Source: Pseudomonas sp. AB6
Lineage (GTDB): Bacteria > Pseudomonadota > Gammaproteobacteria > Pseudomonadales > Pseudomonadaceae
Assembly (NCBI RefSeq): GCF_034314105.1
Contig: NZ_JAVIWJ010000001.1
Location: forward strand, 651,001 to 715,000
Direction of reading: 5' to 3'
Length of the DNA stretch: 64,000 nucleotides
Below, piece after piece: positions 45,114 to 54,614 of this stretch (its first letter is position 1; the number at the start of each line of letters is the position of its first letter). The notes beneath the pieces are model-generated. The model did not search any database, had not been told where the DNA came from, and saw only the letters and a list, made by a program, of their open reading frames with translations. A program made the translations under genes and the position numbers.

Positions 45114-46111
45114 AACGGGTAGGACTGATTAAGACCCAAAACGCCTGACTCTCCGTCGTGGATTGCTTTTTCGATCAAGTTCAAGCGTTGCTCGGCACCC
45201 CGGCGTTTGGCGATCACGCGTAATAAACAAAAAAATACCCAGCGGTTGAGGCTGTAAACCCAAGATGAGGTAGCCCAAATATTTTTGTCGAACCAGGCCT
45301 GGTTCCGGGCACCGTAATAGGCACGTAGGTCCGAGCCGCCAAGCAGGAAACTTTCATAGATGTTGTTGGTTTTGGCTTTGATGTTCCACGACTCTTCAAG
45401 GTCATCGAGCAGGGCATCGGGCACCAAGAATATACGCCCGCCACCGGCAGTGATTCGCCAGGTGTATTCACTGTCATCGGCATACAGCAACAGCGCGTCC
45501 AATGGCAGACCAATGCGTTGATATAAGCTCCGATGGGCGAGAAGGCCGCCGTAGGTTGCAAAGGGTAATTGAACCATCGGCTGCTGATTTTGCTTCGCTT
45601 TGGGGTGGCCCCAGGGCAAGCGACGCCAAATCTTGTACGGCAGCTGCGCAATGTGAAAACCAAAGAAACTGGAGCGCCGCTGGATGGCGAAGCGCGTGGG
45701 GACACCGGCCGCAATATCGGCCTGATGAGTAGGGCGAAAACCCAGCACAGCGGCTTTGTCCCGACCATCAATACGCTCACGTTGGTATAGGCAATGGTGC
45801 AATGTGGCGATGGCATTGACGGTTGGCGCGTTGTCATCGTCCATCAGCCAGATGTATTCGGCACCCGCATCTATTGCTGCTTGAATGCCCACGGAATAGC
45901 CTTTGGCCGAACCGGTATTGTGTTGTAGATAAATCACCTGAACCTGCCCTGGCCATTTGCGTGTCAACGACTCAAGGGGGGCCACCGATGCATTACTGAC
46001 AATTATCACCCGTTCGATTTGTGAGCTTGCTAGCGAGCGGCTGACTAGAGTTTGCAGGTAGGGCAGTCGGTCACCGTACGTCAGTGTCACCAGCGTTGTT
46101 TTATAAGTCAT
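45110..46111 (-). CDS. GT2-family glycosyltransferase (galactofuranosyl/rhamnosyl-like)
   Basis: A 333-residue GT-A enzyme: TLVTLTYGDRLPYLQTLVSR, a nucleotide-binding core with NTGSAKGYSVGIQAAIDAGA, and YIWLMDDDNAP where DDD holds the metal-binding DXD. HRSLYQRIGLPLDALLLYAD and DDSEYTWRI resemble GlfT2/rhamnosyltransferase proteins. It lies in the operon between rfaH and the coupled GT4. Donor sugar uncertain. Confidence 0.88.
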   Translation of the reverse strand: MTYKTTLVTLTYGDRLPYLQTLVSRSLASSQIERVIIVSNASVAPLESLTRKWPGQVQVIYLQHNTGSAKGYSVGIQAAIDAGAEYIWLMDDDNAPTVNAIATLHHCLYQRERIDGRDKAAVLGFRPTHQADIAAGVPTRFAIQRRSSFFGFHIAQLPYKIWRRLPWGHPKAKQNQQPMVQLPFATYGGLLAHRSLYQRIGLPLDALLLYADDSEYTWRITAGGGRIFLVPDALLDDLEESWNIKAKTNNIYESFLLGGSDLRAYYGARNQAWFDKNIWATSSWVYSLNRWVFFCLLRVIAKRRGAEQRLNLIEKAIHDGESGVLGLNQSYPL

Positions 46112-46188
46112 CGTGCGCTTCCAGACAATTTAGAAAAGTGGAGATGGCGCCTCGCGAACACGTTCGCTCTGAAAAAGTGATCCTGACC

Positions 46189-46704
46189 TCAGACTAGAGC
46201 TTCCATCCGTGCCAGGCTGCTTATAGGCAACGTGACCTTATGTTCGCGTTGCAGCAGATTTAGCAAAATGATGGCGCGCTCCTCCCCGTCGGCGGCGAGG
46301 AAAATAGCTTCAAGATCACAAAAGCTGCCGGTCTTGATTCTTACGTGTTCGCCTTGCTGAAATTCGGCTTTTGGCGGCGGTGAGGACAACCGTTGGCGAA
46401 TTTGTTGGATCAAGTCATCGTGAACCGGCACCGGGTGTGAGCCGAAGGTAACGATACGCGCGACACCTCGAGTTGAGCGGATCGGATACCAATTGTCGTG
46501 GACCTGATCCATGCGAATAAACAGGTAACCTGGAAAAAGCTCCTCTTGGACGGCTGCACGCGAGTTGCGTTTTTTCGTGGCCCCGGCTTTTAGTGGCCGA
46601 TAGCACTCGAATTGCTGACGCTGCAAATGTTCTTCGGCACGGGCTTCCTGGCGTGGTTTGGTTTGAATCAGGTACCAGCGCGCGGGATTTTCCATATGAG
46701 TCAT
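46189..46704 (-). CDS. rfaH: RfaH-type transcription antiterminator (NusG paralogue)
   Basis: A 171-residue NusG-like protein. The NGN domain has ARWYLIQTKPRQEARAEEHL, QQFECYRPL, ELFPGYLFIRM and YPIRSTRGVARIVTFGSHP; the C-terminal KOW-type domain has FQQGEHVRIKTGSFCDLEAI. RfaH loads on RNA polymerase paused at an ops element and carries it through long surface-polysaccharide operons, while recruiting ribosomes. GGAG 7 bases before the ATG at 46704 fixes the start. The gene sits in the middle of the EPS operon, whose leader carries a perfect ops element at 54734-54745, so it is probably the dedicated, self-encoded antiterminator (LoaP/UpxY-like logic). Confidence 0.9.
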   Translation of the reverse strand: MTHMENPARWYLIQTKPRQEARAEEHLQRQQFECYRPLKAGATKKRNSRAAVQEELFPGYLFIRMDQVHDNWYPIRSTRGVARIVTFGSHPVPVHDDLIQQIRQRLSSPPPKAEFQQGEHVRIKTGSFCDLEAIFLAADGEERAIILLNLLQREHKVTLPISSLARMEALV

Positions 46705-46747
46705 AGGTACGCTCCATTGCAATCCAACTGTGACTGGGTAAGCACGG

Positions 46748-47500
46748 TCATCCCGTAGCTGTCATCCGTTTCACAGGCTCCTGCTTCGCGCCGCTAAAGA
46801 CGCAATAGCAATTCAAGAGCTCTTGTACATGCTCGACACAGTTGAACATCAGGACATCAATAATCGACAGATTGCCCACAAAGGGTCGTTTGAATTGGCG
46901 GTACTCAATAGAGTCCATCTTGAAAAACTGCAAAAAAATACCGTTTTGAGCGAAGTATTCAGGGTCGTACAGTTCTATTCCGCCAATAGGATTGAGATAG
47001 CGATCACAGGAAAAAGTTTGCACGATTCGCAGCACTCGATCTTGTTTATCAGTGGGTGTGCCGATCTGCAAATCGGAGCTGCGCAAAATCGGCGTTCCTA
47101 TGTGCAGGTAAGTGCAAATTTCCCTAATCGAGTGTTCGATGTAGAGCGCCAGGTTTTTAACTGGAAACTTGAGCAGTCGTTCCAGTAGCGGCATGACCTG
47201 AGCGAAGTAGGGCGCTTTGGCGTAACTTTGTGTAATCACGGCAATCAGGCGGTGCGCTTCTTCGTCAAATGTGTCACCCAACTGGCGCTGATTGATGGGC
47301 ATGTCAAACCGGTCACGCTTCAGCGGAAACGTAACCAAGGTTGCCTCGTCATGGGTAAGAATTCGATTGCGATTAACCCACCCAGAGCGGATGTACTGCA
47401 AGTCGTCACCCAAGACGAATACATCCGCGGCAGCAATAAGTTGAAAGTAGCCCAAGTAAGGAAACAGGTACGGCTGCATTATGGCGATGGTCCGGACCAT
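46748..47500 (-). CDS. WbqC-family protein
   Basis: A 250-residue protein of the WbqC family: TIAIMQPYLFPYLGYFQLIA, DVFVLGDDLQYIRSGWVNRN and LYIEHSIREICTYLHIGTPI with RSSDL. Members occur in O-antigen and capsule loci and are thought to help modify amino sugars; the reaction is not settled. GGAG 9 bases before the ATG at 47500 supports the start. It lies 31 bp after wzc and 43 bp before rfaH. A sugar aminotransferase in the same operon makes an amino-sugar role likely. Confidence 0.85.
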   Translation of the reverse strand: MVRTIAIMQPYLFPYLGYFQLIAAADVFVLGDDLQYIRSGWVNRNRILTHDEATLVTFPLKRDRFDMPINQRQLGDTFDEEAHRLIAVITQSYAKAPYFAQVMPLLERLLKFPVKNLALYIEHSIREICTYLHIGTPILRSSDLQIGTPTDKQDRVLRIVQTFSCDRYLNPIGGIELYDPEYFAQNGIFLQFFKMDSIEYRQFKRPFVGNLSIIDVLMFNCVEHVQELLNCYCVFSGAKQEPVKRMTATG

Positions 47501-47531
47501 AGCTATCTCCGAGTGGGGGTAATAACGTCCG

Positions 47532-49736
47532 TCACTTTCGAGTCGGGCTGTAATCGTAGCCGTAGGCTGCGCAGTCATATGAGGCAGTTGAAGCCTTGCG
47601 CAGCACGCCGTTGAAAATGGCGCCTTTGATGACCACGCCATTTTGGCCAAGTCGGCGCTTGCAGGCTTCGATTTCCTTGACCGAGGTCAGACCAAAGCGG
47701 GTTACCAACAGCGTTGTGCCAGCCTGACGTCCGACCAGTGTCGCATCAGTGACCGCTAGAATCGGCGGCGTATCGACTATCACTAGGTCATACAGTGGAG
47801 CGAGGTCGGCAAGCAGTTTGTTGAAGTTGTCATGCATCAATAGCTCGGATGGATTCGGCGCAGCAAAGCCGCAGGAGATCAAATCCAGATTAGGTACTTC
47901 AGTCGCGTTGATCACGTCTTTACTGGTCAAACGCGCAGCTAGTGTGTCGGACAGTCCGTGCTTTGGTTGCAAACCGAATATTTTATGCAGGTAGCCTTTG
48001 CGCATATCCGCATCAATCAGCAATACCCGTTTACCGGTTTGAGCGATGATCACTGCCAGATTGCTCGATACAAACGACTTGCCCGATGCTGGCGTCGGGC
48101 TGGAAATCATCAACACATTGTTGCGCGCTTCAAGCATCGCGAAGTGCAGACTGGTACGAAGGCTGCGCAGCGATTCGACGGCGAGTTCGGTAGGCTCGGA
48201 CACGCTTAGCAGTTTTGCAGCGCGACTTTGATTGTTCTTCTCCAGACGCTCTTGTTGGCGCGAATACGGCAACGAGGCGTACACCGGCATACCCAAGTTT
48301 TCGATGATTTCCGGATTGTCGACACCGCGATAAAAAGCTTGGCGCAAAAACACTACGATGACCGCTACCAGAACACCGAGTAAGGTTGCGAGGGCCACGA
48401 TCAGCTTGCGCATAGGCTTTGCAGGCTCTTCAACATTAGCATCAGCGTTGTCGATAATGCGCACATTACCGATGCTGCCAGCGCGAAGAATGTCCTGCTC
48501 CTGGCTCTTGTTCAGCAGAAGCGTGTAGGTCTGTGTAGTTACTTGCATGTCACGAGTCAGGCGTAGCAGTTCTTGCTGGGTAACGGGTAGTGCCTGAATT
48601 TTTTTCAGTAAGGCTTGTTTCTGAGATTCAAGTTGGCCCATCTGCGTCATTAGCGCTCGATAGGTTGGGTGTTCAGGGGTATACAGGCGTTCAATTTCGA
48701 CACGTTTTAGTTTCAGCTCAGACAGCATAGAGTCCAGATTGACGACTTGATCAAGCACCGACTTTGTTTCAATGCTCAGGTCCACCGACTTGGCGCTGGC
48801 CTGGAAAGCGTTCAAAGCTTGTTCTGACTGCTCTAACTGTTTGCGAACCAGCGGCAATTGCGAGCGCAAAAATTCCAGGCGCTGAGCGGCTTCCGCCGAA
48901 CTGCGTTCGACGTTCTGGCGAACATACAGGTGACTGACTTCGTCAAGAATCGTTTTAGCCTGAACCGGGTCCGGGTCCTGGATCGACAAGTAGATGATCC
49001 CTGAATCTTTACCCGCTTCGGTGATGGTCAGGCGTGACTGATAGTCCAACGCGCTGGTCAATGTACGTTGCTTAATCAGGGTGAACTCTGTACCTGGTCG
49101 GGCCTTGAGCGTGGCGATCTGTATTTTTACGCCATTGCCTTCGACGGTCTGATTGGTTTGTCCGTTGAGCAGCACGCCACCGTCTTTGTCAAACAGCGAA
49201 AACGCATCGGCGCCGTTGGCAACAAGGGTCAGCTTTTGGCCAAGTAAGGCATCCGAAACTTCCAATTGAAAGACATCAATGTGCTCACCGCCCCAGGCGT
49301 AGTTCCGCAGACCAAATACCGGTTCTGCCAAAGCACCCGGCATGTCGGGTTTGAACGTGCGGGCCATGTAGGCGCCGAACACAGGAAAGTAGTTAGGCCT
49401 TTGAATAATATTGAGCTTGAGGTCTTCAACTACTTTGCCCAACACCGCTCGGGACTTGATCAATTCGATTTCGGTGGTGGCCTGGGAGACTGACAACGGT
49501 TTGTTATTGACCTCAGGGGTACCTTCTATGCCAATTTTTTTCGGCTCGATCTGAATCATTGCGTTGCCCTGGTAGATGGGCGTCGCCAACAAAGCGTATG
49601 CCAAGCCAACCAGCAGAAAAACGCTAACAATCGACGCAATTAGACCCTTGTGATCAAACAAGGTACGCAAGACGGTCGCCAAATCGATCTTGGTGTCTTG
49701 GTAATAGTCCAGCGCAGGGCGGTTCATGACGGTCAT
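47532..49736 (-). CDS. wzc: Polysaccharide co-polymerase / tyrosine autokinase (Wzc type)
   Basis: A 734-residue inner-membrane protein. The N-terminal Wzz domain is flanked by TM helices (IVSVFLLVGLAYALLA at about 36-51 and LIVALATLLGVLVAVIVVFL at about 443-462), with long coiled coils between. The C-terminal BY-kinase has Walker A SPTPASGKSFVSSNL, Walker A' VLLIDADMRKGY and Walker B LVIVDTPPIL, and ends in a Tyr cluster (YDCAAYGYDYSP). Autophosphorylation controls chain length and export. It starts immediately after the wzb stop (TAA then ATG), so the two are coupled. Confidence 0.93.
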   Translation of the reverse strand: MTVMNRPALDYYQDTKIDLATVLRTLFDHKGLIASIVSVFLLVGLAYALLATPIYQGNAMIQIEPKKIGIEGTPEVNNKPLSVSQATTEIELIKSRAVLGKVVEDLKLNIIQRPNYFPVFGAYMARTFKPDMPGALAEPVFGLRNYAWGGEHIDVFQLEVSDALLGQKLTLVANGADAFSLFDKDGGVLLNGQTNQTVEGNGVKIQIATLKARPGTEFTLIKQRTLTSALDYQSRLTITEAGKDSGIIYLSIQDPDPVQAKTILDEVSHLYVRQNVERSSAEAAQRLEFLRSQLPLVRKQLEQSEQALNAFQASAKSVDLSIETKSVLDQVVNLDSMLSELKLKRVEIERLYTPEHPTYRALMTQMGQLESQKQALLKKIQALPVTQQELLRLTRDMQVTTQTYTLLLNKSQEQDILRAGSIGNVRIIDNADANVEEPAKPMRKLIVALATLLGVLVAVIVVFLRQAFYRGVDNPEIIENLGMPVYASLPYSRQQERLEKNNQSRAAKLLSVSEPTELAVESLRSLRTSLHFAMLEARNNVLMISSPTPASGKSFVSSNLAVIIAQTGKRVLLIDADMRKGYLHKIFGLQPKHGLSDTLAARLTSKDVINATEVPNLDLISCGFAAPNPSELLMHDNFNKLLADLAPLYDLVIVDTPPILAVTDATLVGRQAGTTLLVTRFGLTSVKEIEACKRRLGQNGVVIKGAIFNGVLRKASTASYDCAAYGYDYSPTRK

Positions 49737-50189
49737 TTATCGGATTACTCCTGACTGTAGATAAGGAAGCCAGTCATCGACACAACGCGACAGGTGCTCG
49801 AAGGTCTGTTCGAAGGCTAATTTCGGGCGCCGGTAGGGGTCGTCTATTTCCAGTTCGTGTTGCCATTTGCCAATTAAAAACGTCTTGCCACGTACCTCAG
49901 GGGCCAGTTTCAAGATGTTTTGTAGTTGCTCGTTCTCCATCGACAAAATGAGTTCGGCGTCATGTAGCATCTTTCGATCAACCTGCCGGGCTCTATGCTT
50001 GTGCGCTGTAATGTGATGTTTTTTCAACACCTCCCGGGCCAGCGGGTCCATGGGCGAGGCGAGCATTGCGTGTATACCCGCCGATGATATCTGGACATCG
50101 GGCGATGATAGGCGCTGGCGGAACATCGCTTCAGCCATCGGGCTGCGGCAAATGTTGCCGACGCAAATAACCAGCAAATTATTGAACAT
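49737..50189 (-). CDS. wzb: Low-molecular-weight protein tyrosine phosphatase (Wzb type)
   Basis: A 150-residue phosphatase with the CX5R loop CVGNICRS (Cys9, Arg15) and the general acid Asp in DDPYRRP near residue 117. Dephosphorylates the Tyr tail of Wzc, resetting the export cycle. It overlaps the preceding GT2 gene by 11 bp and abuts wzc. Confidence 0.93.
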   Translation of the reverse strand: MFNNLLVICVGNICRSPMAEAMFRQRLSSPDVQISSAGIHAMLASPMDPLAREVLKKHHITAHKHRARQVDRKMLHDAELILSMENEQLQNILKLAPEVRGKTFLIGKWQHELEIDDPYRRPKLAFEQTFEHLSRCVDDWLPYLQSGVIR

Positions 50190-51132
50190 GACCTTTTCTA
50201 ACCGACAGCATGAGCCGCTTGCTGAGATTGACGCTGATGTTACGAGCGACTAACAGCAGCGCTTGTAACTTATGCAGTGGAGAAATAGCCGAAATCGATA
50301 GGCTAAACACTTGAATCAAGAAGTACTCGTACATTGCCTGATTGCCGATACGGTTGTAGTAGTTGGCAAGGCTTGAGCACGTCTGCAGGCTCATGTGTAA
50401 TTTTCGTTGGTGTGAGCGCATCGAGAAGACGCCGCCAAGGTGTATGCGGTACATGGCTGGCTTGATCTCTTCGAGAAACTTTCCCTTGCCATGCGCACCC
50501 AGCAGCGACCACCAACATAGGTCATTGAGCGGCGCTAACCACAGTTCTGGCGGTAGTTCATGAAAGACGTTTCGAAAACATGTCGTGAGTGTCGAGATTT
50601 CTCTGGCTCTTTGCAGTTCGACAGCGGTGGCATCGGCGCGAAGATTGCCTAGTAGCTGGATACCACGCTCGCCTTCGCTGTCGAAAGACATTGCGTCGTG
50701 ATAGGTCAGCACGTAATCAGGATGGCTCTCAAGGAAGTCCACCTGAACCTGCAACTTGCGCGTGTCAGTCCAGTAATCATCGCCTTCGCAGTATGCGATG
50801 TACTTGCCTCGAGCCTCTTTAAACAGCCCGGGCGTGCACAAGTTGCCTTTTGAGTATTGGTTCACCCGGTGGTAGAACGCCCGGATGATCGTCGGATACC
50901 TGGCGGCATATTGTTCTACGATTTGTGTGGTGCCATCAGTCGAAGCGTCATCGTTTATCAAAATTTCGATCGGGAAATTAGTTTTTTGCGCCAGAAAACT
51001 CTCTATCGTTTGAGTGATGAACCCGACTTGATTGTAGGTGGGACAAACGATGCTTAGCAGCGGCACAACGGGCGGCTGTTCAGACAGCGCTTTGGGTAGT
51101 TCAGAGGTTGAAGTGTTCACAGTGGCATCCAT
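50179..51132 (-). CDS. GT2-family glycosyltransferase
   Basis: A 317-residue GT-A enzyme: PLLSIVCPTYNQVGFITQTI, ILINDDASTDGTTQIVEQYA, YIAYCEGDDYWTD with GDD as the metal site, and FLESHPDYVLTYHDAMSF. Cytoplasmic, perhaps membrane-associated via the hydrophobic C-terminus. Its 3' end overlaps wzb by 11 bp. Sugar not predictable. Confidence 0.9.
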   Translation of the reverse strand: MDATVNTSTSELPKALSEQPPVVPLLSIVCPTYNQVGFITQTIESFLAQKTNFPIEILINDDASTDGTTQIVEQYAARYPTIIRAFYHRVNQYSKGNLCTPGLFKEARGKYIAYCEGDDYWTDTRKLQVQVDFLESHPDYVLTYHDAMSFDSEGERGIQLLGNLRADATAVELQRAREISTLTTCFRNVFHELPPELWLAPLNDLCWWSLLGAHGKGKFLEEIKPAMYRIHLGGVFSMRSHQRKLHMSLQTCSSLANYYNRIGNQAMYEYFLIQVFSLSISAISPLHKLQALLLVARNISVNLSKRLMLSVRKGHVQ

Positions 51133-51135
51133 GGC

Positions 51136-52650
51136 TTATGTACTCGGTTTACTTAGCAAGACATAAAGTTTTACGGCTAACGGTTTGTAACTCATGGTTA
51201 CTAACATCAGGGTGATGAAGCCGCTGACAGCCAAGCCCAGTAACGTGGTGAAACGGTCTTCTCCAGCGATCATGCGCAACAGCGGTTCGCTGACCGCTAT
51301 ACCGATGGCGGTCATCAGGGTGATACGCACGATGTCATGCACCCAGAGACCGTGAACCCCAGGGGCAAAACGGTTGTGAACAATCGACGGCCACACGAAG
51401 AAAGAGACCAGGCGTAGACCGAACCATGCCAGTGCAGCACCGTATGCACCTTGATAGTGGATCGCCAGAACCATTGCTGGCACGGTGACAATTGCCGACA
51501 CCACGCTGTACCAGACATGTAGGTGGAGCTTGGCGTAGGCATACTGTAAGTAGAACTGAAACGAACTAGCCGCCATGATCGCGCTGCCCAGTGCGTACCA
51601 GAGCAATATGGAACGGCTCCAATGTGCGGCGACTGGATCACCTGTCCACGCAAAAATTAACGATTCAGCATGAAACCCAATCACCGCAGCCAATGGAAAC
51701 AGCAGGGTGCAAACAAAGCGGCTGGCGCCTAAAAACAACGTGTGCATGTCGCCTTCACGACCTTCTGCCACCAGTACCGTTAAGCGCGGTAACAATGTCT
51801 GCGCCAGCGGGTTGGCCAGCATCAGGATGCCGGTTGTAATAAGCGCTACCAGCGAGAAATATCCATATTCTTTGAGCAACAACATCTCGGACAGCAGCAC
51901 CTTGTCCATTTGCGTCAATACGATCCACAACACGGTGGTCAACGACATACTCGCGGCGAAAGGAATAATCGGTTTGACCAGTGACCAATTAAAGCCACTG
52001 AAAAAATGAGGGGCGGGTATCTGCTGATATGCACGAGCGCCGAAGATCAATGCTTCTATCAGGCCTACCATGATTTGAAATTCGAAGAAGTCCCGCGGAT
52101 CTTGAGACAGGGTGCTCACCAGCACCAAGCCGCCAAAATACCGCAGAGTGGCAATAATGACGTTGGCGATGTTTAACCAAGCATGTTGTTCCAAGCCCTG
52201 AATGCCGCTTTTATAAAGCGTCGCATACAAGCGCAGCGCAATAATCACGCCCATCATGCTGATGCAGCTGATAAGAGTTTCTAGGTCCAACGTCTGCGCG
52301 TTTAACCACTTTGCGGCGATCCAAGGGCTGGCAGCGTAAATAGCGGAGGTGCAGATCACTGCCATAGGCAAAAACATGATTTCGAATGAGCGCAATAAGT
52401 GACCTGCACTATGCTCTTGATTCGCCAGCCCTTGCTGGTGGGCAACCGCACGTACCAAGCTGGGCGATAAGCCTGCATCGAGCAATTGCAGCCACGCTTG
52501 CATGACCGAGAAAAACCCGATTAGGCCATAGGCTTCAGCCCCAAGATGGCCGAGGTAAAAAGGCATGATCAGAATACCCACCAATAACGCATACGCCTGT
52601 CCGACGTAACTTAATGTGGTGTTTCTGATGACGGAAAGTGTTCTTGGCAT
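51136..52650 (-). CDS. wzx: Oligosaccharide flippase (Wzx/MATE-like)
   Basis: A 504-residue membrane protein with about 12-14 helices of the polysaccharide transporter/MVF type: NTTLSYVGQAYALLVGILIM, YLGHLGAEAYGLIGFFSVMQ and DAGLSPSLVRAVAHQQG near the start, and LAQTLLPRLTVLVAEG in the middle. Flips the lipid-linked repeat unit to the periplasm. It lies 5 bp after the aminotransferase gene. It is the only multi-helix candidate in the cluster for either flippase or polymerase, and it reads as a flippase. Confidence 0.9.
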   Translation of the reverse strand: MPRTLSVIRNTTLSYVGQAYALLVGILIMPFYLGHLGAEAYGLIGFFSVMQAWLQLLDAGLSPSLVRAVAHQQGLANQEHSAGHLLRSFEIMFLPMAVICTSAIYAASPWIAAKWLNAQTLDLETLISCISMMGVIIALRLYATLYKSGIQGLEQHAWLNIANVIIATLRYFGGLVLVSTLSQDPRDFFEFQIMVGLIEALIFGARAYQQIPAPHFFSGFNWSLVKPIIPFAASMSLTTVLWIVLTQMDKVLLSEMLLLKEYGYFSLVALITTGILMLANPLAQTLLPRLTVLVAEGREGDMHTLFLGASRFVCTLLFPLAAVIGFHAESLIFAWTGDPVAAHWSRSILLWYALGSAIMAASSFQFYLQYAYAKLHLHVWYSVVSAIVTVPAMVLAIHYQGAYGAALAWFGLRLVSFFVWPSIVHNRFAPGVHGLWVHDIVRITLMTAIGIAVSEPLLRMIAGEDRFTTLLGLAVSGFITLMLVTMSYKPLAVKLYVLLSKPST

Positions 52651-52655
52651 GGCGT

Positions 52656-53777
52656 TTAAATAACCTGGGCGAGAGCGGGATCGTCATAGCTGACCCGACT
52701 CTGACTGCATTCTGTAATCACGGTGTCGATCACCTTGTCTTGGTCTTCCACGGCCAATCCTGGGTAGATTGGTAAACAAAGAACGCGTTGAGCCAAAGAC
52801 CGTGAATTGCTCTGGGCGGCCTGCGGTTGCAGATAGTCGAGGGTATCCAGAGAGGGGTAGAAGTAACGCCGAGGATTGATGCCTTTGTCGTTAAGGGCCC
52901 CGCGCACCCGAAGCAATTGTTGCTCTCCCGTCAGTGCGACGGGGAAGTAACTATGGTTAAGCTCGCTGTCGGGTTCAGGACGTTGCAAGTCTAGGTAATC
53001 GCCCAGGTGTGACTGATAGCGGTGGGCAATTTCAGCACGCCTTTCGAGAATTTTTTCCATGTCATCTAGAATGCACAGACCCATTGCAGCGGAGAATTCA
53101 TTCATCTTGGCGTTGATGCCGATCCCTTCTATCGTATCGACGCCAGCAATACCGAAATTGCATAGTAAATAAACCTGACGGGCCAGGTCGTCATCATTAG
53201 TGATGATTGCTCCGCCTTCAATGGTATGAAACAGCTTGGTTGCGTGAAAACTCAAAGTGCTGATATCGCCCCAGTTAAGTACTGACTTCCCTGCATGGCG
53301 TACTGCGAAAGCGTGCGCACCGTCATATACGACTTTGAGTTTATGTTTGAGCGCGATCTGTTCGATGCGCTCGACCGCGCAAGGATTACCAAACACGTGA
53401 GTGCCAACGATGGCCGTTGTATCGGAATCGATCCGGCTTTCGATATGTTCCGGAGAGATATTCCACGTGAATTCGTCTATATCGGCAAAGATCGGCCGGA
53501 TGCCTTCCCATTGCAATGAGCTGCTGGTAGCGACGAAGCTGAAAGGGGTGGTCACCGCGCTTCCGCTTAACCCTAGCGCACGATAAGCGACTTGCAGCGC
53601 TAATGTCCCGTTATTAGTCAGTAGCACATGCTTTACACCCAAGTAATCCTTAAGCCGTTGCTCAAGCTCAGTCACTAACGGTCCATGATTAGTCAACCAG
53701 CCACGCGCGTAGATCCCGTCCACGTACGTTTTGAATTTGTTGATATCGCCCAAATAGGCCTTAGTCACATTAATCAT
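52656..53777 (-). CDS. DegT/DnrJ/EryC1 family sugar aminotransferase
   Basis: A 373-residue PLP enzyme that aminates a nucleotide-linked keto-sugar. It has TNNGTLALQVAYRALGLSGS, VTTPFSFVATSSSLQWEGIR, VVYDGAHAF with Asp152 holding the pyridine N, and SFHATKLFHTIEGG with Lys181 as the Schiff base. GGAGG 5 bases before the ATG at 53777 fixes the start. The donor keto-sugar enzymes (dehydratase, isomerase) are not in this window, so the substrate must come from elsewhere in the genome. Confidence 0.92.
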   Translation of the reverse strand: MINVTKAYLGDINKFKTYVDGIYARGWLTNHGPLVTELEQRLKDYLGVKHVLLTNNGTLALQVAYRALGLSGSAVTTPFSFVATSSSLQWEGIRPIFADIDEFTWNISPEHIESRIDSDTTAIVGTHVFGNPCAVERIEQIALKHKLKVVYDGAHAFAVRHAGKSVLNWGDISTLSFHATKLFHTIEGGAIITNDDDLARQVYLLCNFGIAGVDTIEGIGINAKMNEFSAAMGLCILDDMEKILERRAEIAHRYQSHLGDYLDLQRPEPDSELNHSYFPVALTGEQQLLRVRGALNDKGINPRRYFYPSLDTLDYLQPQAAQSNSRSLAQRVLCLPIYPGLAVEDQDKVIDTVITECSQSRVSYDDPALAQVI

Positions 53778-53828
53778 CGAAGCCTCCATGTCTGACGTTG
53801 AACGCTGATTTCCCACATAAAAGCCCTG

Positions 53829-54614
53829 TTAGCCGGGCGTTGACTGAGTGGGTGGGCTTCCGGTTTTTTTGCTAATCAAGCGCGCACGGCGTTGATTGAA
53901 TTTAAGAATCAATTGGGTTGCTAGACTTCCAGTGTGCGGATCACCGAAATGAAAGATGGCGGTAGCGCGTTTCAAGTTTGGACTGACAGGACGATTGGCA
54001 TGCAGTGAACGATAACCCCAGAAAAAATAGATATTGCCGGGCTCAAGTTGCAGCGTTTTAGCTTTGAACCAGCCGCGATCAAGCGCCATGCAAATTAGCC
54101 TTCGACTGAACCGGTTTTGCACTAAGGCTTTTTCAATTACGTTAAACAGTACCCATGAACGCACCGTGCGCACGTTAGGGAATAGCATCAAATCCCCGCG
54201 TTCCGGACCGTGCTCAGGGATGAAAATGGGGACCAGTGCGGTTACCAGGCTTGCATCGAAATGGAAACTGTTTGATTCGCGTCGCCCCTGGTTTCCCTGA
54301 ACGCAGCGCAATACCGGAAAAATTTGATCGCTAGGCGCCTGACCGCCCGAAGCCTGCCGGTATAAGCGGGCCAAAAGGGATTTGAATCCTGGATCGGCCC
54401 AGAGGGTAAACAATAGGCTTCCGGCTAACGACTTCTCTCCATGGTAGGCAAAATATTCGCCAGGATGGAGGCCCGCATGAAATTCAGTAAAGGTGCGCAA
54501 CTGCGCAAGCTCGTCTTCGCCCACCGCACCGCTTAACGTGGCAAAGCCGTTACTGTTGATTTCATTGGCCAGCTGTTTTACTTGCTGTTCATCAATGTCA
54601 AAAGATAAAGGCAT
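53829..54614 (-). CDS. Phytanoyl-CoA dioxygenase-like Fe(II)/2OG oxygenase
   Basis: A 261-residue predicted oxygenase, first gene of the EPS operon. FHFDAS gives the metal HxD pair (His118, Asp120), and SLHANRP holds the distal His (His205) with an Arg nearby for 2-oxoglutarate. ANEINSNGFATLSGAVGEDE at the N-terminus is typical of the phytanoyl family. Such enzymes hydroxylate small molecules or sugars; in an EPS operon it may tailor a sugar or its acyl group. Substrate unknown. Confidence 0.75.
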   Translation of the reverse strand: MPLSFDIDEQQVKQLANEINSNGFATLSGAVGEDELAQLRTFTEFHAGLHPGEYFAYHGEKSLAGSLLFTLWADPGFKSLLARLYRQASGGQAPSDQIFPVLRCVQGNQGRRESNSFHFDASLVTALVPIFIPEHGPERGDLMLFPNVRTVRSWVLFNVIEKALVQNRFSRRLICMALDRGWFKAKTLQLEPGNIYFFWGYRSLHANRPVSPNLKRATAIFHFGDPHTGSLATQLILKFNQRRARLISKKTGSPPTQSTPG

